This document shows positions 1-5,481 of a DNA stretch of 8,888 bases, piece after piece. Under the pieces are notes generated by a model. It did not search any database. It had not been told where the DNA came from and was given only the letters and a program-made list of their open reading frames with translations. The DNA is from Chitinispirillaceae bacterium (GTDB lineage: Bacteria > Fibrobacterota > Chitinivibrionia > Chitinivibrionales > Chitinispirillaceae). The stretch's first letter is position 1, and the number at the start of each line of letters is the position of its first letter. The stretch spans positions 1-8,888 of the forward strand of contig JAFGOU010000572.1 of NCBI GenBank assembly GCA_016926315.1. Reading direction: 5' to 3'. A program made the position numbers and the translations under genes.

Positions 1-552
1 CCGCCGCTGGTCACCACCTGCACCGACGGCGACAACGGCGGCTGGTTCCGCAATACGTGCGGAAAGGGCAATTTCTGGGAGTATTTCTACCGGGAATACC
101 TCGACAGGATCAGGAACGGCACCAGCAACGTGCGGCCGGTCTTTATCGGCGAGTATCTTGACAAGTACGGCGCCGCGGGAAAGGTGACGGTCGCCGAGGG
201 CGCCTGGAACACCGGCTGGCACAACGGGACCGGATTCACCCAGTGGACCGGATCGCACCGTCAGCGGGAAGCGCTTGCACGCGTAAAGGAGACGAGCGCG
301 TGGTATCATGCGCTCAGGCGCAAAGCCGACGCCGGACTCGACCATCTTTTAAGCGAAGCGTACTGGAGGATCCTGCGCGCTGAAACCAGCTGCAACTTCT
401 ACTGGGGAGACGCCTGGGTGGACAAATGCCACCTCGACCTGAACGTCGCGGTCGATTATCTGCAGGAAGTGGAGAGAAAAGCCGGCGCCACGCTCAAGGC
501 TCCCGGTAAAAAGGAGGATGATGATGTACCCGTCGATTCCAGAATACAGTGA
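1..552 (+). CDS. Glycoside hydrolase family 57 protein, C-terminal part (5' truncated by window)
   Basis: Reading frame 1 is open from the first base to the TGA at 550-552, giving 183 residues with no start inside the window that makes sense. Near the beginning it carries T-D-G-D-N-G-G-W (Asp at window residue 9), the GH57 region with the catalytic acid/base aspartate. Towards the end it has E-T-S-C-N-F-Y-W-G-D (residues 128-137), the conserved C-terminal aromatic motif. Both motifs recur in the same order and at similar spacing in the next gene, so the two are paralogues. GH57 enzymes act on alpha-glucans (alpha-amylase, 4-alpha-glucanotransferase, branching enzyme). The N-terminal His-Gln-Pro and nucleophile motifs lie outside the window, so activity cannot be judged. 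The last ~25 residues (KAPGKKEDDDVPVD) are a charged tail beyond the domain and contain the ribosome binding site and start of the next gene. No signal peptide can be assessed. Confidence is high for the family and low for the substrate. Confidence 0.85.
   Translation, partial: PPLVTTCTDGDNGGWFRNTCGKGNFWEYFYREYLDRIRNGTSNVRPVFIGEYLDKYGAAGKVTVAEGAWNTGWHNGTGFTQWTGSHRQREALARVKETSAWYHALRRKADAGLDHLLSEAYWRILRAETSCNFYWGDAWVDKCHLDLNVAVDYLQEVERKAGATLKAPGKKEDDDVPVDSRIQ
511..517 (+). promoter_or_regulatory. Shine-Dalgarno sequence deciding the start of the second GH57 gene
   Basis: AAGGAGG lies inside the 3' end of the upstream GH57 gene. Three ATG codons follow in a row, at 518, 521 and 524. The first directly abuts the Shine-Dalgarno, while 524 leaves a 6-nt spacer, so 524 is the best start. 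The arrangement suggests translational coupling between the two GH57 genes. Confidence 0.75.
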
Positions 553-1993
553 CGGCGCGCCGAATATCGCCGGTGAAGAAGAAAAAGTGCGAAAAGCGGT
601 GATGAACGGCGCCGGCAGGGAACGGTTCAGGCAGGATGGCGGCATCAATTTCAACAGTGTCAAAAGCGCAACCGCCATTGCCTTGCACATGCACCAGCCG
701 CTGATTCCGGCCGGCGGCGGAGACCTGCGCACCGCGGCCATTATCTCCAACCTTAAAAATATGATGGACAATCAGGGCATCGGCGACAACCATAACGCGC
801 CGGTGTTTCACTGGTGTTATAAACGCATGGGCGAATTCATCCCGCAGCTGGTGGAGGAGGGCAAAGAGCCGCGGGTGATGCTCGACTACTCCGGAACCCT
901 GCTTCACGGCATGCGCGACATGGGTCTGAACGATGTTTTCGACGCCCTGAAGCTGATAACGACCGATTCCCGGTATCGTCGCTGTGTCGAATGGCTTGGA
1001 TGCCCGTGGGGACATGCCGTCGCGCCATCGACTCCGGTACAGGATTTCCGTCTCCATGTCACGTCATGGCAGCAGCATTTCGCCGCCATTTTCGGTTTTG
1101 AAGCCCTCGAACGGGTGCGCGGCTTTTCACCCGCCGAAATGGCGCTGCCCAACCATCCTGACGTCGCCTATGCATATATCAAAACCCTCAGGGAGTGCGG
1201 CTTCCAGTGGGTCATGGTTCAGGAACATTCCGTCGAGCGTCCCGACAATGGCCGGGGGCCGGAAAAAAAACACCTTCCGCACCGTCTCCTATGCGCCAAT
1301 GCAGAGGGAGAAACCGCTTCGATACTGGCGATCATCAAGACGCAGGGCAGCGACACCAAACTGGTCGCCCAGATGCAGCCTTACTATGAAGCAAAGGGCC
1401 TTTCCCGCTGGGAGCTTGGCGGAAAACAGGTTCCCCCGCTGGTCACGCAGATCGCCGACGGTGAAAACGGCGGCGTGATGATGAACGAATTCCCGCCCAA
1501 GTACATGGAAGCGGTCAGGGAGAGTTCGGGGAGTGAATCGCCGCTCATGAACGCATCGGAATACCTCGAGCATCTTTTTGCCGCCGGCATCAGGGAGAGT
1601 GATCTTCCCGTCCTCCAGCCGGTCATGCAGAAACGGATCTGGGATCGCATGAAACCCGGCGAAGGTCCGGAAAAACTCGCGTCGGTCATCGGGACGCTCA
1701 AGAAGGAAGACGGACGGTTCCATATGGAGGGGGGGAGCTGGACAAACAATATCTCCTGGGTAAACGGGTACGAATCGGTGCTCGGACCGATGGACCGGGT
1801 CAGTTCGCTTTTTTACGAAAAGGTGCTGAAAAAGGGGACCCCGCCCTCTGAACAGCGCTTTAAAAATGCGCTGTATCACCTGCTCATGACCCAGACGAGC
1901 TGTTACCGTTACTGGGGACAGGGGGTATGGATGGATTACGGCAGGGAGATCTGCAGACGGGCGGAGGAGATAGTGTTACATGATTTCAAATGA
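524..1993 (+). CDS. Glycoside hydrolase family 57 (alpha-glucan-active enzyme)
   Basis: A complete cytoplasmic GH57 enzyme of 489 residues when started at ATG 524; it has no signal peptide. About 50 residues of poorly conserved, charged N-terminus precede the domain. The GH57 landmarks then appear in order: H-M-H-Q-P (HQP at 57-59); a G-C-P-W-G-H-A segment; W-V-M-V-Q-E-H (E234, the expected nucleophile position); A-D-G-E-N-G-G (D312, the expected acid/base); and Q-T-S-C-Y-R-Y-W-G (457-465). All expected catalytic residues appear present, so the enzyme is probably active. The family includes retaining alpha-amylases, 4-alpha-glucanotransferases, amylopullulanases and alpha-1,4-glucan branching enzymes; which of these applies cannot be read here. 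The gene overlaps the upstream GH57 gene by 29 nt and is followed 44 nt later by a GT4 transferase. That suggests a shared role in making or remodelling an intracellular alpha-glucan. The family call is firm; the pathway is inferred. Confidence 0.92.
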   Translation: MYPSIPEYSDGAPNIAGEEEKVRKAVMNGAGRERFRQDGGINFNSVKSATAIALHMHQPLIPAGGGDLRTAAIISNLKNMMDNQGIGDNHNAPVFHWCYKRMGEFIPQLVEEGKEPRVMLDYSGTLLHGMRDMGLNDVFDALKLITTDSRYRRCVEWLGCPWGHAVAPSTPVQDFRLHVTSWQQHFAAIFGFEALERVRGFSPAEMALPNHPDVAYAYIKTLRECGFQWVMVQEHSVERPDNGRGPEKKHLPHRLLCANAEGETASILAIIKTQGSDTKLVAQMQPYYEAKGLSRWELGGKQVPPLVTQIADGENGGVMMNEFPPKYMEAVRESSGSESPLMNASEYLEHLFAAGIRESDLPVLQPVMQKRIWDRMKPGEGPEKLASVIGTLKKEDGRFHMEGGSWTNNISWVNGYESVLGPMDRVSSLFYEKVLKKGTPPSEQRFKNALYHLLMTQTSCYRYWGQGVWMDYGREICRRAEEIVLHDFK

Positions 1994-2037
1994 CCGGGCG
2001 TGGAAAAGTCCGCCATACACTTATTGAAAGGGATATC

Positions 2038-3201
2038 ATGAAAATCGCTCATCTGGCGTGGGAGGCGCTTCATTCGGTTGCGGTCGGCGGCGTGGCAGTC
2101 CATGTAACCGAACTGGCAGCCGCCCAGCAGCGGAAAGGACACGAGGTGCATGTCTTCACCCGCATGCGCTGGCAGGGCGACTGGCAGTATGACGTCATCC
2201 ACGGCGTTCATTACCACCGCGTTCCCTATGGAGGTTCCGCTGATATCGTCGACGACGTCAATTGCATGTGCCGCGCTTTTGTCGGTGCGCTCTTCGGATG
2301 CGAAGATTACATGGGCTCCGCTTTCGATATCGTTCATGCGCACGACTGGATGGCTTCGAATGCCATGGTGTGGGCAAAGCACGGTCGCGGCCGCAAGGCC
2401 ATACTTACCATGCACTCCACCGAGTACGGACGCTGTGGCAACAATTTTTACGGCGGCCGCTCGTCCCGGATCATGGACCATGAGCGTCACGGAACCTACA
2501 ATGCCAACCGGGTCATTACCGTTTCCGCCGCGCTGAAAAACGAGATGATGTGGATCTACAACGTTCCCGATTGGAAGGCGTCGGTGATTTACAACGGGAT
2601 CTCCTACGAACAGTTTAACGGGTTCCTCGATCCCGGCGGTATCAGGTCGCGGTATGCGGTCGGTCCCATGGACCCGACCGCCCTTTTCGTCGGCCGTATG
2701 ACCTCCCAGAAAGCGCCTGACCTGCTTGTCGAGGCAATCCCGCACGTGCTCAAATACCATCCTTCGGCGAAATTCATCCTTACCGGAGACGGCGACATGC
2801 GGGGCAGTGTCGAAAACCGTGCGCGTCAGCTCGGCGTGAGCCACGCATGCCGGTTTTACGGAGTGTTCCCCCGACAGGAACTCATCGACCTGTACAAATC
2901 CGTCGATTGCGTCGTTGTTCCCAGCCGCAACGAGCCGTTCGGCATAGTGGTACTTGAAGGCTGGGCGGCAGGGAAGCCGGTGATCGCCACATCGATAGGC
3001 GGCCCTTCGGAGATCGTCTGGCACGACGTGACCGGCTTCAAGATCTGGCCCAATCCTGACTCCATAGCCTGGGGTATCGGTTCCCTGTTTGCCAATTTCG
3101 ACCACGGACGCTGGATGGGCGCGAACGGAAGAAGGGCGGTCGAGACGGTCTTTTCATGGGACACCATCGCCGACCAGACCCTTGGCGTGTATCATTCGTG
3201 A
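2038..3201 (+). CDS. GT4-family glycosyltransferase (GT-B fold, glycogen-synthase-like)
   Basis: A 387-residue retaining glycosyltransferase of family GT4. It begins M-K-I-A-H-L-A-W-E, the first beta-strand of a GT-B Rossmann fold, followed by the glycine-rich acceptor loop V-A-V-G-G-V-A-V-H (14-22). H-A-H-D-W is at 100-104, the linker strand V-G-R-M-T-S-Q-K-A-P-D starts at 218, and the EX7E donor-sugar motif N-E-P-F-G-I-V-V-L-E has glutamates at 299 and 307. Length is normal for the family. ATG 2038 was chosen because a GAAAGGGA Shine-Dalgarno (2026-2033) precedes it and the protein then starts exactly at the first strand. An in-frame ATG at 1990, overlapping the GH57 stop as ATGA, would add 16 unrelated residues and lies about 20 nt from its nearest GGAGGAG. 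The donor is likely a nucleotide sugar such as ADP- or UDP-glucose, inferred from the GH57 partners. A role in glycosylating another polymer remains possible. No TM segment is evident; the protein is probably cytosolic. Confidence 0.9.
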   Translation: MKIAHLAWEALHSVAVGGVAVHVTELAAAQQRKGHEVHVFTRMRWQGDWQYDVIHGVHYHRVPYGGSADIVDDVNCMCRAFVGALFGCEDYMGSAFDIVHAHDWMASNAMVWAKHGRGRKAILTMHSTEYGRCGNNFYGGRSSRIMDHERHGTYNANRVITVSAALKNEMMWIYNVPDWKASVIYNGISYEQFNGFLDPGGIRSRYAVGPMDPTALFVGRMTSQKAPDLLVEAIPHVLKYHPSAKFILTGDGDMRGSVENRARQLGVSHACRFYGVFPRQELIDLYKSVDCVVVPSRNEPFGIVVLEGWAAGKPVIATSIGGPSEIVWHDVTGFKIWPNPDSIAWGIGSLFANFDHGRWMGANGRRAVETVFSWDTIADQTLGVYHS

Positions 3202-4160
3202 CCGCCGTCGTTAAAAAAATCAGCGCTTTGGCCCGCCATACCCTTGCGGTCATGACCTGCCTCGTCTGCGCGGCCCGGGGAGCGGAGGCCGGCACCGGAC
3301 AATGCGCATTTATCAACCAGTTCCTTTCAAACACCGCCTTTCTGCCGGATTACCATTTAGATGCAGATCTGAAATACTTCAGTTTTCAAAAAAACGACTA
3401 CTTCAGGGAGCACTACTATCTTCAAAACAGCGTAACCTTTGGGTTCTCGCTGTTCTCTTTTTGGAAAAGGGTCCATTGGGCAGGGGAGTTTCATTTTATT
3501 CACGGCATGGGTCAATCTCCGGGGAGTATCGTTTTCGATCCCATGGATATCGGTTACGGTCTTCTGGATATGGTCGAATATCGTCACCCGGCGGTCACGC
3601 TGCAGGTGGGGCTTGCGCACAATTGCGCTCACCAGATTGACCGGCAGGAGCTGAAGACCGTGTATTACAACAATCCGGTTTTTGCCGCCGGCTCGGTCAA
3701 CTTCAGGCAATCCGATTACCGTGAAAACCTTCTGCAGAAGGAATGCTGGACCTTTTTTGACCGTTTTTCATGGCACTGCAGGACCGGCTGCTACCTGCGC
3801 GAGTTTTTCGGACTTGCCAGTCCCTCAAAACTGAACGGCATTAATCCCTTTATCACCGACCTGCACGAAGAACTGCGATTCTGTTTTTACGACACCCGGA
3901 GCTGGATTTTTGACCTTAAAAGCAATGGCATGATCGGCTATCACACCGATGTTCCCGGTAACCCGGCAGGAAACGGGATCGGCTGGGAAGGCTATCTCAC
4001 GCTCGAAGCGATGTCCCGGCGGAGCGCAATAGGGGCGATGCTGTTTGCCACCTTCGGTTTTGACAAGCTGCCGCTTTATCCGACAATGGACGGGTCCGGC
4101 TTCGTTCCGCGGTTCAGTTATGACCGCATGCTGCAGATCGGTATTGAAGTTTTCCTGTAA
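3198..4160 (+). CDS. Predicted outer-membrane beta-barrel protein of unknown function
   Basis: I do not recognise the family. With a GTG start at 3198 the protein has 320 residues. The N-terminus is a classical signal peptide: VVKK basic start, hydrophobic core around residues 10-26, and A-E-A/G near 29-32 as a possible signal peptidase I site. No lipobox is present. The mature part is rich in alternating aromatic/polar strands (Y-H-L-D-A-D-L-K-Y-F-S-F, S-F-W-K-R-V-H-W-A-G-E-F-H-F) and ends I-G-I-E-V-F-L, a C-terminal strand with an aromatic near the end, as in BAM substrates. An H-x3-H-x2-D cluster (H141, H145, D148) stands out but is not diagnostic. Six cysteines remain in the mature protein, many for a barrel. 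GTG 3198 overlaps the transferase stop as GTGA; an ATG at 3156 would put 14 polar residues ahead of the signal. Coupling to the glucan genes suggests a shared transcript, not necessarily a shared pathway. Confidence 0.72.
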   Translation: MTAVVKKISALARHTLAVMTCLVCAARGAEAGTGQCAFINQFLSNTAFLPDYHLDADLKYFSFQKNDYFREHYYLQNSVTFGFSLFSFWKRVHWAGEFHFIHGMGQSPGSIVFDPMDIGYGLLDMVEYRHPAVTLQVGLAHNCAHQIDRQELKTVYYNNPVFAAGSVNFRQSDYRENLLQKECWTFFDRFSWHCRTGCYLREFFGLASPSKLNGINPFITDLHEELRFCFYDTRSWIFDLKSNGMIGYHTDVPGNPAGNGIGWEGYLTLEAMSRRSAIGAMLFATFGFDKLPLYPTMDGSGFVPRFSYDRMLQIGIEVFL

Positions 4161-4164
4161 GCGG

Positions 4165-4209
4165 CGCCGGGACTTCCTTGGGCGCTGTGGCGTCGATTCA
4201 TGCCCGGCG
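4165..4209. other. Inverted repeat in the region between operons
   Basis: CGCCGGG (4165-4171) and CCCGGCG (4203-4209) are perfect 7-nt complements separated by 31 nt, directly after the stop codon of the barrel gene. The loop is long and there is no following T-run, so this is not a convincing intrinsic terminator. It could be a Rho-related or mRNA 3'-end structure, or chance in G+C-rich DNA. Confidence 0.25.
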
Positions 4210-4226
4210 TAAACGATAAGCGAAAA

Positions 4227-4251
4227 GCCCTTTGGGGTTTTCCGGAAGGGC
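4227..4251. terminator. Weak hairpin, possible terminator between operons
   Basis: GCCCTT (4227-4232) pairs with AAGGGC (4246-4251) around a 13-nt interior that can add two more G-C pairs. It is preceded by AAAA at 4223-4226, so on the minus strand the stem would be followed by TTTT. On the plus strand it is followed by CGCGG rather than a T-run. As a plus-strand terminator it is therefore weak. A second short hairpin, GCAGC-CTT-GCTGC at 4286-4298, is followed by AACTTTGTTT and is an alternative terminator for the upstream operon. Both calls are tentative. Confidence 0.3.
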
Positions 4252-4319
4252 CGCGGCCTTTGGCAGTGGAGGCATGGAAAACGTCGCAGCCTTGCTGCAA
4301 CTTTGTTTGCTCATTTTAC

Positions 4320-4349
4320 TTGACTTGCTTTCACTTAAAAAACTATTAT
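4320..4349 (+). promoter_or_regulatory. Sigma70-type promoter of the envelope gene cluster
   Basis: TTGACT (4320-4325) and TATTAT (4344-4349) each match the consensus hexamers at five of six positions, with an 18-nt spacer. A start near 4356 would give a leader of about 50 nt before the lipoprotein gene. The surrounding DNA (about 4310-4390) is clearly more A+T-rich than the flanking genes, as expected of a promoter. No operator or riboswitch structure was recognised in the leader. It probably drives the lipoprotein gene and possibly the genes downstream to about 8430. Confidence 0.7.
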
Positions 4350-4407
4350 TCTACCCTACAGGTATTCCAGCCTATAACGAGGCGTTTTTGCAACCAGGAG
4401 GATGTTC

Positions 4408-4665
4408 ATGTACAAAATGATGAAGCTCGCGCGATTTCTTCTGATCGGTTTTATGGTCGTGACCCCGGCCCTGATGGTCGGATGCACGAAAAAACCGGAA
4501 AAAGAAGATATCTCAAAACTCGAGGAAGCGCGGGCTGCCGCTGAAAGCGCGGAGCGGAAACTCTCTGAACTCAGGCAAGAACGCATCCGGCTTGAACAGG
4601 AGCTTCAAGAAAAACAGTCCGAACTCAAGTCCGACGAGCAGGAACGGGACAATCTGCAGAAATAA
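4408..4665 (+). CDS. Small Lpp-like coiled-coil lipoprotein
   Basis: An 85-residue protein with a lipoprotein signal: K3, K6 and R9, a hydrophobic stretch at 10-24, then L-M-V-G-C with the lipidated cysteine at 26. The mature chain is 60 residues. After a short T-K-K-P linker it forms one continuous amphipathic helix. Leu or Ala occurs at 38, 41, 45, 48, 52, 55, 62, 66, 73 and 83, a regular 3-4 heptad register. The last residue is Lys85. Length, helix and terminal lysine resemble Braun's lipoprotein Lpp (58-residue mature form, C-terminal lysine joined to peptidoglycan), but I cannot show homology. Methionine at lipobox position -3 is unusual but tolerated. ATG 4408 was chosen over 4402 because AGGAGG at 4396-4401 leaves a 6-nt spacer; 4402 would abut it. 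A strong promoter and Shine-Dalgarno suggest high expression. Likely role: periplasmic structural lipoprotein. Confidence 0.85.
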   Translation: MYKMMKLARFLLIGFMVVTPALMVGCTKKPEKEDISKLEEARAAAESAERKLSELRQERIRLEQELQEKQSELKSDEQERDNLQK

Positions 4666-4707
4666 TACGATCGTCGGGTCGTTGCTGCGTTCAATTGGGG
4701 TACCAGA

Positions 4708-5448
4708 ATGAGAGCTTTTGGTGCGGTCATCCTGCTTGCCATGGGGACGTTATCGGCCGCCTCGTTACAAGAACGGGAAATGACCTACGAACACTATCTC
4801 ACCGAATTGAATGCCGTCATTGCCCGGGAAAAAAACGCGCGTGAAGGAATCGCCCGGGAACAGGCTCTGATCGAAAACCTTAAACAGCAGATAGCGCGGA
4901 TTCATGTGCGGATTGCGTCGGTTATCCGGGAACTATATGCGCTGATCGGAATAACGGAACAGGACCTACTGAACGCTGAATCTGAACTTGAGGATCTGTC
5001 GGCTGTTTTCCAGCAGTTTCTTTTATCGTCCGGTGAAGATCTTCTGCGTAGAAAATCCGATATCAAGCTGCATGCGGAAAGGTTCGACGCGCTCAGGAAA
5101 AAACGGGTCTGTCTGCTGTCACGTCTGGCGGCACGGGTACGGGAGGTCGACGCGGCGGTGGTGCGCGTACTTGCAATGGTTGAAAACGCAACCGGTCACC
5201 AACGCGAGACCGGGATTTCCTTTTCGTCTTCGTCGTATACCGTCGGCACGAGCGGCAGAGCCCGCAACCTCTGGGAACTTGCCGAAGAGGTTTATAATGA
5301 CCAGTATCAGTGGCCGCGGATTTATAGGGCCAATAAAAAGCGCATCGACCGCCGGTTCGAACGCTATAAATCCGGCGCCGCCAACGGCGGTATTCGTCGA
5401 CCGCAGGATTTTCTCGTACCCGGATGGACCCTTGAAATACCTCGTTAA
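4708..5448 (+). CDS. Exported coiled-coil protein with C-terminal LysM domain
   Basis: A 246-residue protein with a short signal peptide (residues 1-18, hydrophobic core A-V-I-L-L-A-M, ending around L-S-A-A-S). Residues about 22-160 are charged and helix-forming with heptad-like spacing, probably a long coiled coil. A serine-rich linker follows. Residues 177-246 resemble a LysM domain: Y-T-V at the start, N-L-W-E-L-A-E-E-V-Y, then Q-W-P-R-I-Y-R-A-N and a closing strand L-V-P-G-W-T-L-E-I-P. LysM binds N-acetylglucosamine-containing glycans, typically peptidoglycan. The domain is longer than usual because about 15 basic residues (R-R-F-E-R-Y-K region) sit between the central N-K-K-R-I-D and the P-G-W strand. 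The gene starts 42 nt after the lipoprotein gene with a weak GGGG at 4697-4700. The layout suggests a periplasmic scaffold on the cell wall. The domain call is good; the specific role is unknown. Confidence 0.82.
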   Translation: MRAFGAVILLAMGTLSAASLQEREMTYEHYLTELNAVIAREKNAREGIAREQALIENLKQQIARIHVRIASVIRELYALIGITEQDLLNAESELEDLSAVFQQFLLSSGEDLLRRKSDIKLHAERFDALRKKRVCLLSRLAARVREVDAAVVRVLAMVENATGHQRETGISFSSSSYTVGTSGRARNLWELAEEVYNDQYQWPRIYRANKKRIDRRFERYKSGAANGGIRRPQDFLVPGWTLEIPR

Positions 5449-5481
5449 GTCAAACCCTGGTGTTACGGTTTCACGTGCGTT

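Noticed and set aside
494..1057. A 187-codon minus-strand open frame opposite the start of the second GH57 gene
   Set aside because: It is the antisense shadow of a gene with conserved catalytic motifs; no domain or good ribosome binding site was seen.
984..1478. A 164-codon alternative-frame open frame inside the second GH57 gene
   Set aside because: It is out of frame with the GH57 motifs and rich in Arg, Ser and Pro, as typical of a shadow frame.
1936..3105. A 389-codon open frame on the minus strand opposite the glycosyltransferase gene
   Set aside because: It covers a gene with clear GT4 motifs, and its translation shows no recognisable domain and a His/Val/Asp-rich composition typical of the antisense of G+C-rich coding DNA.
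3156..3197. Longer start (ATG 3156) for the outer-membrane protein
   Set aside because: It would place polar, arginine- and histidine-rich residues before an otherwise normal signal peptide; GTG 3198 gives a clean signal and a 4-nt stop/start overlap.
3255..3272. Possible lipobox cysteine in the barrel protein signal peptide
   Set aside because: The residues before the two cysteines (V-M-T-C and C-L-V-C) do not fit the lipobox, and an A-E-A signal peptidase I site follows.
4200..4544. A 114-codon plus-strand open frame across the gap between the operons
   Set aside because: It runs through the hairpins, promoter and start of the lipoprotein gene, has no convincing ribosome binding site, and shows no coherent protein features.
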